A DNA stretch of 8,524 nucleotides from Anaerolineales bacterium (lineage in GTDB: Bacteria; Chloroflexota; Anaerolineae; Anaerolineales; VGOW01). Location of the stretch: contig CAKKQG010000024.1 in assembly GCA_919901875.1 (NCBI GenBank), positions 15,547 to 24,070 on the forward strand, read 5' to 3'. The position numbers were made by a program, and so were the translations under genes. Shown here piece after piece: positions 1 to 6,788 of this stretch (positions are counted from its first letter, which is position 1; every line of letters starts with the position of its first letter). Below the pieces are notes generated by a model. It searched no databases. It saw only the letters and a list, made by a program, of their open reading frames with translations, and had not been told where the DNA came from.

Positions 1-992
1 GACGGCTTAAGCATTTCGTAGTTCTCGAGCGCCTTACCACAGCCCATCGCCACACACGCCAACGGATTGTCGGCAAGATAGGCTGGCACGCCCGTCTCTT
101 TGGTCAACAATTTATCAACACCACGCAATAACGCGCCGCCGCCACAGATGACCATGCCGCGATCAATCGTATCGGAGATCAGTTCGGGTGGAGTCCTTTC
201 CAACACCGAGCGCACCATGCCGATGATGGACATCAACGGCTCGTGCATCGCTTCGGCGATCTCGCTGGTGGTTAAAGTAATGGTGCGCGGCAAGCCCGTC
301 ACCTGATCGCGTCCTTGCACTTCCATCGTTTGATCTTCTTCCACCGGGATCGCCGAGCCAATGGCGATCTTGACATCCTCGGCGGTTGGCTCACCGATGA
401 TCAACCCATACTTTTTTCGTGTATAAGCCACAATCGAATCATCCAACTTCATACCGCCGATGCGGATAGAGTTGGCGGCGACAATGCCGTTGAGGGCAAT
501 GATGGCGGCTTCACTCACGCCGCCGCCCAGATCAACGATCATGTTGCCGGTGGGTGTGCTGATCGGAAGCCCGGCGCCCAGCGCCGCAGCCAGCGGCTCT
601 TGAATCAAAAATACTTCACGGCTGCCGGCTTGCAGCGCCGCCTGATGCACGGCGCGGCTTTCCACGCTCGTCACGCCGTACGGCACACTGACCATGACGC
701 GCGGTTTAAAGAGACGAAACGGTCCGACAATTTTTTGAATGAAGTAAAAGAGCATACGCTCGGTCACTTCGTAATCGGCAATGACGCCATTTTGAAGAGG
801 ACGCAACACTTCAATCGTATCCGGCGTGCGCCCCTGCATCTCTTTTGCTTCTTGCCCAACGGCGACGATCTTCTGCTCGTCAAGTTGGATCGCTACGATG
901 GACGGCTCATGCAAAACAATTTCGCCCTTGTCGTAACAGATCACATTAACTGTGCCGAGATCGATTCCAATATCTTTAGAAAATAAACCCAT
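1..992 (-). CDS. mreB: Rod shape-determining protein MreB, 3' end cut by window edge
   Basis: Bacterial actin homologue. The family forms membrane-associated filaments that position cell-wall synthesis and maintain rod shape. The ATG at 992-990 opens a frame that stays open to the window edge, giving 330 residues of an expected 335-350, so only the extreme C-terminus is missing. Actin-fold motifs appear in order: phosphate-1 DIGIDLGT (7-14), the MreB block [13 protein letters not shown] (45-57), catalytic-type Glu in QEPLAAA (E132), phosphate-2 IVDLGGG (152-158) and the adenosine motif [13 protein letters not shown] (279-291). Two motif positions differ from the common form: GTVNV where GTANT is usual, and GGGVSEAAI where GGGTTEVAV is usual. 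There is no Shine-Dalgarno before the ATG, and a TATAAT lies 8 nt upstream. The gene follows atpC in the same direction but is separated by hairpins. mreC may lie beyond the window. Identification is secure. Confidence 0.96.
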   Translation of the reverse strand, partial: MGLFSKDIGIDLGTVNVICYDKGEIVLHEPSIVAIQLDEQKIVAVGQEAKEMQGRTPDTIEVLRPLQNGVIADYEVTERMLFYFIQKIVGPFRLFKPRVMVSVPYGVTSVESRAVHQAALQAGSREVFLIQEPLAAALGAGLPISTPTGNMIVDLGGGVSEAAIIALNGIVAANSIRIGGMKLDDSIVAYTRKKYGLIIGEPTAEDVKIAIGSAIPVEEDQTMEVQGRDQVTGLPRTITLTTSEIAEAMHEPLMSIIGMVRSVLERTPPELISDTIDRGMVICGGGALLRGVDKLLTKETGVPAYLADNPLACVAMGCGKALENYEMLKP

Positions 993-1006
993 AGAGAGCA
1001 ATTATA
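993..1006 (-). promoter_or_regulatory. Candidate mreB -10 box placing transcription start at the ATG
   Basis: A perfect TATAAT on the minus strand (1006-1001) lies 8 nt before the mreB ATG. Initiation normally falls 6-8 nt past the -10 box, so the mRNA would begin at or within 1-2 nt of the start codon. The intervening bases (TGCTCTCT) hold no Shine-Dalgarno. No good -35 is seen at 16-18 bp spacing, where the bases fall inside the 1015-1047 hairpin. This is an inference from sequence match and spacing. Confidence 0.5.
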
Positions 1007-1014
1007 CGACATGA

Positions 1015-1047
1015 AACCTCCCGAAGGTTTGTGACCTTCGGGAGGTT
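1015..1047 (-). terminator. 14-bp hairpin between atpC and mreB, possible terminator
   Basis: A perfect 14-bp stem, AACCTCCCGAAGGT at 1015-1028 pairing with 1034-1047, encloses a 5-nt loop. It is GC-rich and would be stable. In the direction of the atp genes it is followed by only a short T run (GGTTTCATG), so intrinsic termination is plausible but not typical. It may instead be a dispersed palindromic repeat: its arm resembles that of the hairpin at 6734-6783 (shared CCGAAG core). Confidence 0.5.
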
Positions 1048-1052
1048 ATACG

Positions 1053-1096
1053 GACACTGTTTATTAGCAGTCTGTCGGAGAAACCCGTTTTCTCCG
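1053..1096. repeat. Two small inverted repeats in the atpC-mreB spacer
   Basis: An 8-bp perfect stem, CGGAGAAA (1076-1083) with TTTCTCCG (1089-1096), has a 5-nt loop. Just beside it, GACACTG (1053-1059) pairs with CAGTCTGTC (1068-1076) except for a 2-nt bulge. The segment encodes nothing recognisable. It could be the remnant end of an insertion element or MITE, or RNA structure in the operon's 3' region. I cannot tell which without a genome-wide repeat search. Confidence 0.4.
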
Positions 1097-1122
1097 TAGA
1101 GCAAGATGTCATCTTGCTCTAC
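1096..1122. repeat. 13+1+13 palindrome (GTAG...CTAC) touching the atpC stop
   Basis: GTAGAGCAAGATG (1096-1108) is the exact reverse complement of 1110-1122, with a single central base. The right end abuts the atpC TAA at 1125-1123 with no gap. In the transcript it would fold into a long stem right after the stop codon. Two other palindromes in the window (5739-5765 and 8498-8524) have the same GTAG ends but different cores. Confidence 0.85.
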
Positions 1123-1569
1123 TTAGTTGCCACCCATATTCATCGTCGGGGGTGGACCGGATCGCCTGCGCTTGACTCCAACTTTGAGACGGACATTGGA
1201 ACGCTTAAGGGCATTTTCGATCTCGGCGAAACGATCTGAGCCGGGCGGAAGACCTTGCTTGAGCAACTCTTCGGCGCGATGTCGAGCCGCCTCGGCGCGC
1301 GCCGTATCAATTTCATCAGCCTGTTCGGCGGCGTCGGCTAACACCGTTACATGATCGGGGCGCACTTCGAGTATGCCGCCGCCGATGGCAAACGATTGTT
1401 CCTGCCCGCCTTTGCGAATGAGCAACTCGCCGAATTGCAGCGTGGTCAGCAACGGCGAGTGATGCGGCAGAATACCCAACACGCCATCCACGCCCGGAGC
1501 GACGACCATATCTACATCTTCCGAAAAGACGATGCGTTCTTGAGTTACGATGTCACAGCGAATGGTCAT
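1123..1569 (-). CDS. atpC: ATP synthase F1 subunit epsilon
   Basis: Epsilon subunit of the F1 central stalk. It binds gamma and the c-ring and in many bacteria restrains ATP hydrolysis. The product from the ATG at 1569-1567 is 148 residues (family about 130-140). An N-terminal beta-sandwich spans roughly 1-85, with the family pattern VAPGVDGVLGILPHHSPLLT near residues 23-42 and a Gly-rich FAIGGGILEV strand. An Ala/Glu-rich two-helix region follows (about 85-130). The last 20 residues form a basic and proline-rich tail (KRRRSGPPP) that looks like an extension. A longer frame begins at a TTG 36 nt upstream, but its extra residues (EFGFLGFGIF) are translated heptanucleotide repeat, so I prefer the ATG. 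It is last in the atpAGDC unit, 84 bp after atpD. Its Shine-Dalgarno is weak (GGGA about 9 nt upstream), so it may depend on the upstream repeat region or on coupling. Confidence 0.95.
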   Translation of the reverse strand: MTIRCDIVTQERIVFSEDVDMVVAPGVDGVLGILPHHSPLLTTLQFGELLIRKGGQEQSFAIGGGILEVRPDHVTVLADAAEQADEIDTARAEAARHRAEELLKQGLPPGSDRFAEIENALKRSNVRLKVGVKRRRSGPPPTMNMGGN

Positions 1570-1578
1570 AAGGAAAAT

Positions 1579-1648
1579 CCCAAATCCCAAAAACCCAAAC
1601 TCCAAAAGTGCAACTTTGAAATTTGATTTTTGGAGTTTGAAGTTTGGA
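1579..1648. repeat. Heptanucleotide array with mirror halves, atpD-atpC spacer
   Basis: The spacer reads as ten 7-bp units in register. On the plus strand the first four are of CCCAAAT type (CCCAAAA and CTCCAAA among them), then one irregular unit (1607-1613), then five of the complementary type (such as GTTTGAA and GTTTGGA). The two halves are inverted relative to each other. The array fills nearly all of the 84 bp between the atpD stop and the atpC start. It resembles the STRR heptanucleotide repeats known from cyanobacteria, but that comparison is from memory and rests on unit length and style only. Confidence 0.75.
1596..1639. repeat. 12-bp perfect stem-loop inside the atpD-atpC array
   Basis: CAAACTCCAAAA (1596-1607) pairs perfectly with TTTTGGAGTTTG (1628-1639) across a 20-nt loop. 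It arises from the inverted arrangement of the heptamers. In the mRNA it lies between the atpD stop and the atpC start, 26 nt from the atpC ATG, so it could affect mRNA stability, processing or the relative yield of epsilon. It is AT-rich and lacks a clean terminator T tract, so I do not call it a terminator. Confidence 0.7.
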
Positions 1649-1653
1649 AGTTT

Positions 1654-3125
<1,472 letters not shown>

Positions 3126-3133
<8 letters not shown>

Positions 3134-4049
3134 TTTTTTGCAAAGATTTCGCCAACGCTTCCGCGCCACCGGCGATGTCGAGCAGGTCGCTGGTGATCGC
3201 CAATTGGCGCGCTTTGTTGTAATCGAGCTGCAAACCCGCCACCAGTTCTTGTGCGTTGTCGGTTGCGTTTTGCATCGCCACCATACGCGCGCTGTGTTCA
3301 GAAGCGAGTGACTCTAAAATTGTTTGCAGCACTTGCAATTGAGTGAAGCGCGGCAGAATAGCGTTCAACAATTCTTCTGCGCTGGGCTCGTAGATATAGG
3401 GTAGAAGATTAACCGATCCGCTTGGGGCTTCGTTCTTGCCCGTTGCCATCCCGCCCCGACTCAACGTTGCCACACTCAAGGGCAACAACTGTTTCACTGT
3501 CGGCACTTGTCGCGCCGTGCTGATGAAATCGGTGTAGACCACAAACACTTGATCCACCGTGCCATTTAAGAAATCGTCAATCACGGTGCGGGCAATCGGA
3601 GCAATCTCTACGCCTGTGGGCGCGGCAGACAGACCACTGAACTCCGACACGATCTGTTGGCGGCGGCGGAAGATCATATCGCGCCCTTTTCGTCCCACCG
3701 TTACCCAACGCAATGGGGCTGTTTGTGTCTTGGCGAAATCCAAACCTTCGCGCACCACGTTGGAATTGTAGGCGCCCGCCAACCCACGATCACCACTGAT
3801 CAAGATCACGTCAATCGCTTTGACCTGCTCTCGCGTGGTCAACAACGGGTGCAGGTTCGCCAGATTGCCGGGTTGTTGCGACAAGCCCACCAGAATGTCG
3901 TAGGCTTTTCCGGCGTAGGCGCGCGTTGCCATCACCGCTTGTTGGGCTTTGCGAACCTTTGACGCGCTCACCGCTTGCAGGGCGCGGGTCACTTGCGAGA
4001 TATTTTTTACGCTCCGAATGCGGAGCCGCATTTCTCGTGCGGAAGCCAT
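3126..4049 (-). CDS. atpG: ATP synthase F1 subunit gamma
   Basis: Gamma is the rotating shaft of F1, an antiparallel coiled coil of its two terminal helices running through the alpha3-beta3 ring. The 307 residues are within or slightly above the usual 285-300. The N-terminal helix begins MRLRIRSVKNISQVTRALQ (7-25). The central Rossmann-like domain holds VILISGDRGLAGAYN (81-95). The C-terminal helix carries SEHSARMVAMQNATDNA (250-266) and LDYNKARQLAIT (275-286), both family signatures. The ATG at 4049-4047 has AAGGA (4062-4058) 8 nt upstream inside the end of atpA, and only 5 bp separate it from the atpA stop, so translation is probably coupled. The last codons run into the heptanucleotide array, so the final residues (KSV) may owe their sequence to the repeat. 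Confidence 0.97.
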
Positions 4050-4054
4050 CGGGG

Positions 4055-5710
4055 TTATCCTTGATAGGTCGTATTGAAAGCAGCAATCGCTTCACGCAAT
4101 GCTTTATCGGTCTCGCCGCTGATCTGCTTCTTGGCGGCGACATCTTTAAGTAAATGCCCGTACGAGGTTTCGAGATAGCGCAGCATCGCTGTTTCCCACT
4201 CACGAATTTTTGCTACCGCCACTTTATCGGAAAAACCGTTGGTCACAGCAAAGATGCTGGTCACTTGTTGCTCAACCGACATCGGAATGTATTGCCCTTG
4301 CTTTAACACTTCTTGCAAGCGCTGCCCGCGTTCCAATTGGCGTTGAGTCGCTTTATCCAGATCAGAACCGAAGAGCGCGAATGCCGCCAGTTCGCGGAAC
4401 TGCGCCATCTCCAGTTTGAGACGACCCGCCACTTGCTTCATCGCTTTAGTCTGCGCGTCGCCACCCACGCGCGAGACGGAGATACCGACGTTCAACGCTG
4501 GACGTATACCGGCATTGAAGAGATCGTTCTCCAAATAAATCTGTCCGTCTGTAATTGAAATAACGTTGGTAGGGATGTAAGCCGACACATCGCCGAGTAA
4601 TGTTTCGATGATCGGCAGTGCGGTGAGAGAACCGCCGGAAGCTGGCGTGCGTTTCATTTCCAGATCGGCGTTGTTCGCCATCGCCTTGAAATCGTGTTCG
4701 GCGTCATGCTTCGCCATCGGTCCCTTATACAGTCTGCCGTTGACCGCGTTGGCTTTCGTCGCCTCAGCGCCCTTCTTGACGATCACATAATCAATCGAGA
4801 GGCGCACGGCGCGTTCCAGCAAACGTGAGTGAAGATAAAACACATCGCCCGGATACGCTTCACGACCCGGCGGGCGGCGGAGCAACAACGACACTTGGCG
4901 ATACGCCCAGGCATGTTTGGAGAGATCGTCATAGACGATCAACGCATCGCGTCCGGTCTCCATAAACTCTTCGCCCATGGCACAACCGGCGTAAGGCACA
5001 ATATATTGAAGCGCGGCGGGGTCTTCGGCAGAAGCGACGACGACAGTGGTGTATTCCATCGCGCCATATTTTTCTAACGTGGCGACAAGTCGAGCAATCG
5101 CCGCCTTCTTCTGCCCTACCGCAACGTAAATGCAGAAACAGTTCTTGCCTTTTTGATTGATGATCGTATCAATGGCAACGGCGGTCTTACCCGTTTGACG
5201 ATCACCGATGATCAATTCGCGTTGACCGCGACCGATCGGGATCATCGAGTCGATCACTTTCAATCCGGTTTGCAACGGCGTATCCACATCTTGACGATAC
5301 ACCACGCCCGGCGCAATACGCTCAATCGGGCGGCGGCTCGTGGCATTGATCGGTCCCTTGCCATCCAACGGCAAACCGAGCGCGTTCACCACGCGACCCA
5401 CTAACGCATCGCCGACAGGAACAGAAGCGATCAACCCCGTGCCGCGCACGGTGGAGCCTTCTGAAATAGAAGCATACTCACCCATGACGATCACGCCGAC
5501 GTTAGACGCTTCTAAGTTGAAAGCGATTCCATATTCGCCGTTCTCGAACTGCACCAACTCCGACGCCTGCACACCCGCCAGACCTGAAACGCGGGCAATA
5601 CCATCACCCGCTTCCAATACAGAGCCAACGTCTTGCGCCTCCACTTTGGGCGCGTAAGCTTCAATTTGTTTTTGTAGATCAGCCGCAATTTGTTTTACAA
5701 GATCAGACAT
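4055..5710 (-). CDS. atpA: ATP synthase F1 subunit alpha with a ~48-residue insertion
   Basis: Alpha alternates with beta in the F1 hexamer and holds the non-catalytic nucleotide sites. Features in order: N-terminal helix (1-25), beta-barrel with [10 protein letters not shown] (35-44), Walker A GDRQTGKT (169-176, K175), [10 protein letters not shown] (199-208), [17 protein letters not shown] (256-272, Walker B region), [12 protein letters not shown] (359-370), [19 protein letters not shown] (376-394) and the arginine-finger segment SVSRVGG (R414). The protein has 551 residues where about 500-515 is usual. The excess lies between LLERAVRLS (ending at 305) and GGSLTALP (from 359), where relatives have only about five residues. 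The insert is in frame, Lys/Ala-rich and flanked by intact motifs. A strong GGAGG (5719-5715) precedes the ATG by 4 nt. It is the first gene of the unit; no atpH lies upstream. Confidence 0.98.
   Translation of the reverse strand: MSDLVKQIAADLQKQIEAYAPKVEAQDVGSVLEAGDGIARVSGLAGVQASELVQFENGEYGIAFNLEASNVGVIVMGEYASISEGSTVRGTGLIASVPVGDALVGRVVNALGLPLDGKGPINATSRRPIERIAPGVVYRQDVDTPLQTGLKVIDSMIPIGRGQRELIIGDRQTGKTAVAIDTIINQKGKNCFCIYVAVGQKKAAIARLVATLEKYGAMEYTTVVVASAEDPAALQYIVPYAGCAMGEEFMETGRDALIVYDDLSKHAWAYRQVSLLLRRPPGREAYPGDVFYLHSRLLERAVRLSIDYVIVKKGAEATKANAVNGRLYKGPMAKHDAEHDFKAMANNADLEMKRTPASGGSLTALPIIETLLGDVSAYIPTNVISITDGQIYLENDLFNAGIRPALNVGISVSRVGGDAQTKAMKQVAGRLKLEMAQFRELAAFALFGSDLDKATQRQLERGQRLQEVLKQGQYIPMSVEQQVTSIFAVTNGFSDKVAVAKIREWETAMLRYLETSYGHLLKDVAAKKQISGETDKALREAIAAFNTTYQG
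4058..4062 (-). promoter_or_regulatory. Shine-Dalgarno of atpG within the atpA 3' end
   Basis: AAGGA on the minus strand overlaps the final codons of atpA and sits 8 nt before the atpG ATG, with the atpA TAA between them. The arrangement suggests that ribosomes finishing atpA reinitiate at atpG. Confidence 0.65.
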
Positions 5711-5714
5711 TATG

Positions 5715-5719
5715 CCTCC
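5715..5719 (-). promoter_or_regulatory. Shine-Dalgarno of atpA
   Basis: GGAGG, extended to GGTGGAGG, lies 4 nt before the atpA ATG (5710-5708). It is the strongest ribosome binding site in the window and fixes the start. It contrasts with the lack of such a site before the outward-facing genes. Confidence 0.75.
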
Positions 5720-5738
5720 ACCGAGTCATAAAATTTTC

Positions 5739-5765
5739 GTAGCGCAAATTGACAATTTGCGCTAC
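5739..5765. repeat. 13+1+13 palindrome (GTAG...CTAC) in the atpA leader
   Basis: GTAGCGCAAATTG (5739-5751) is the exact reverse complement of 5753-5765, with one central base. It lies 28 nt upstream of the atpA ATG and, if the promoter at 5809-5837 is right, inside a 5' UTR of about 90 nt. The RNA stem would sit just before the ribosome binding site and is followed by GAAAATTTTATG. It could be an attenuator, a translational element or a dispersed repeat. Confidence 0.85.
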
Positions 5766-5808
5766 AGGTTTACAATTTCAAAACTACTTCTTAAAGTTAC
5801 CGCGCGAA

Positions 5809-5837
5809 ATGATAACTGATCTTAGATGAATTGTCTA
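5809..5837 (-). promoter_or_regulatory. Candidate sigma-70 promoter for atpAGDC
   Basis: On the minus strand, TAGACA (5837-5832, 5 of 6 matches to TTGACA) and TATCAT (5814-5809, 5 of 6 matches to TATAAT) are separated by exactly 17 bp. Initiation would fall near 5802, giving a leader of about 90 nt that includes the 5739-5765 palindrome. It is the best promoter match I found in the intergenic region, but it is a prediction. Confidence 0.6.
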
Positions 5838-5845
5838 GCAATTCA
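5827..5845. promoter_or_regulatory. Inverted repeat TGAATTG-N5-CAATTCA over the atpA -35
   Basis: Two perfect 7-bp half-sites (5827-5833 and 5839-5845) are 5 bp apart, giving centres 12 bp apart. The repeat covers the candidate atpA -35 box. Its position between two divergent promoters, and its size, suit a dimeric repressor's operator. No regulator gene is in the window, so the ligand and regulator are unknown, and chance in AT-rich DNA is possible. Confidence 0.4.
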
Positions 5846-5875
5846 CAAACAATGGTGAAGAGTCAATAAATTATT

Positions 5876-5904
5876 TTGCGAATCGTCTTAATCACTCATA
5901 CAAT
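5876..5904 (+). promoter_or_regulatory. Candidate promoter of the CAP lipoprotein gene (leaderless)
   Basis: TTGCGA (5876-5881, 4 of 6 matches to consensus) and TACAAT (5899-5904, 5 of 6) are spaced by exactly 17 bp. Only 6 nt separate the -10 box from the ATG at 5911, so the transcript would start at the start codon. There is no Shine-Dalgarno (CAAAAA precedes the ATG). The promoter points away from that of atpA. Confidence 0.6.
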
Positions 5905-5910
5905 CAAAAA

Positions 5911-6732
5911 ATGAAACGCATCGCATTCACCGCACTATGTCTGGCTGTACTCGCTTGCAACACGCCCCTCATCTCGGTTGCCGGGTTGATCGAAGAACCC
6001 ACGCTCGCCCCATCCGTCACCGCGCTGCCCCCCACCCCAACTCAATTCGTGATTCCGCCAACTCAACTCGTGATTCCGCCGACGCGAGTCGCCTCGACGA
6101 ATCTGCCGCCAACGGCAACGGCGGTGACACGGTCGTTAACACCCATCCCGCGAACGGCGACGCACACTCGCACATCAACTTCCATCGCCGCAACCGCGAC
6201 AAAGATTCCAACTACAGCGACGCCGTCTGGAGTGCCGCCAACCGCAACCCGAACCAGAACGCCCATCCCACCGAGCGCAACGAAAGCACCCGCGACGGCA
6301 ACAACATCCTCATCAAGTTGTGCGACACTCAATGTAAATTTTGAAAACACAGTGATCATTTTGCTCAACGCAGAACGAGCGAAGGCGGGCTTGGGGCAAC
6401 TGACGGCGCAACCGCAGTTAATGTCGGCGGCGCGGGCGCACAGCGTAGACATGGCATGTAAAAATTTTTTTGATCACACCGGCTCGGATGGATCGAGTCC
6501 GTTTGATCGCATGGCGCGATTCGGTTACAGCTTCAGCGCGGCGGCAGAGAATGTCTATGCCGGCGGCGGTCCCTTCAACTCACCCGAATCGGCAGTGACC
6601 GGTTGGATGAACAGCCCAGGTCATCGGGCGAACATATTGAACGGCGTTTACGTTCACATTGGATCGGGTTACGCTTTCAACGACGCGAGTGAATATGGCG
6701 GTTACTTCGCCAACTCGTTTGGTAGGCCATAA
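5911..6732 (+). CDS. CAP-domain (SCP/PR-1-like, YkwD type) lipoprotein
   Basis: Predicted exported lipoprotein of 273 residues. A Lys/Arg start and hydrophobic core end in the lipobox-like VLAC (13-16), so C16 is the likely lipidated residue. A Pro/Thr/Ala-rich, low-complexity linker spans about 28-135, including a duplicated VIPPT segment (47-58), and probably holds the domain away from the membrane. The CAP domain covers about 145-273: LLNAERAKAGLGQL (151-164), ARAHS with H177, FFDHTGSDGSSPFDRM (186-201), AENVYAG with E213, VTGWMNSPGHRANIL with H238, and a terminal YFANSFG. The H177/E213/H238 pattern fits the CAP cavity. C137 and C183 could form a disulfide. Bacterial CAP proteins are extracytoplasmic and their substrates mostly unknown, so I assign no reaction. 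The ATG at 5911 is supported by the signal peptide and the promoter spacing. It is divergent from atpA and convergent with the next gene. Confidence 0.92.
   Translation: MKRIAFTALCLAVLACNTPLISVAGLIEEPTLAPSVTALPPTPTQFVIPPTQLVIPPTRVASTNLPPTATAVTRSLTPIPRTATHTRTSTSIAATATKIPTTATPSGVPPTATRTRTPIPPSATKAPATATTSSSSCATLNVNFENTVIILLNAERAKAGLGQLTAQPQLMSAARAHSVDMACKNFFDHTGSDGSSPFDRMARFGYSFSAAAENVYAGGGPFNSPESAVTGWMNSPGHRANILNGVYVHIGSGYAFNDASEYGGYFANSFGRP
6040..6081 (+). repeat. 21-bp tandem duplication in the lipoprotein linker
   Basis: Two adjacent 21-bp units (6040-6060 and 6061-6081) differ at 2 positions. Each encodes the 7-residue pattern TQ(F/L)VIPP. The near identity suggests a recent in-frame duplication, the kind of event that could lengthen such linkers. 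Confidence 0.85.
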
Positions 6733-6733
6733 A

Positions 6734-6783
6734 ACAAAGACTTCCGAAGTTTTCGCGTTCTTTGCGACTTCGGAAGTCTTTGT
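6734..6783. terminator. 17-bp hairpin between convergent genes, likely bidirectional terminator
   Basis: ACAAAGACTTCCGAAGT (6734-6750) pairs perfectly with 6767-6783 across a 16-nt loop. It begins 1 bp after the lipoprotein stop and ends 5 bp before the stop of the convergent membrane protein gene. On the minus strand it is followed by a T-rich run (CTTTGTTTTA), a reasonable intrinsic terminator for that gene. On the plus strand the T's lie within the stem. Its arm resembles the hairpin at 1015-1047. Confidence 0.7.
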
Positions 6784-6788
6784 GCCAC

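Noticed and set aside
315..986. 223-codon open frame on the plus strand opposite mreB
   Set aside because: It is antisense to a clear MreB reading frame, has no recognisable domain, and its Arg/His/Asp-rich composition is typical of a shadow frame.
1048..1096. Insertion-sequence end or MITE
   Set aside because: Small inverted repeats are present, but no transposase, matched terminal repeats or target-site duplication can be shown, so it is kept only as a repeat.
1570..1605. Upstream TTG start for atpC adding 12 residues
   Set aside because: The extra residues are translated heptanucleotide repeat and have no counterpart in epsilon subunits. The ATG at 1569 gives the normal N-terminus (MTIRCDIV).
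3811..4203. 130-codon minus-strand frame across the atpA-atpG junction
   Set aside because: It overlaps the ends of two certain genes in another frame, and its Arg/Pro/Ser-rich content lacks any family motif.
5705..5731. Short upstream frame (ATGACTCGG...) ending just inside atpA
   Set aside because: It has no ribosome binding site of its own, is only eight codons long, and spans the atpA Shine-Dalgarno, so chance is more likely than a regulatory leader peptide.
6063..6452. 129-codon minus-strand frame opposite the lipoprotein linker
   Set aside because: It mirrors the low-complexity Pro/Thr-coding DNA, giving Val/Ala/Gly repeats. This is a composition artefact.
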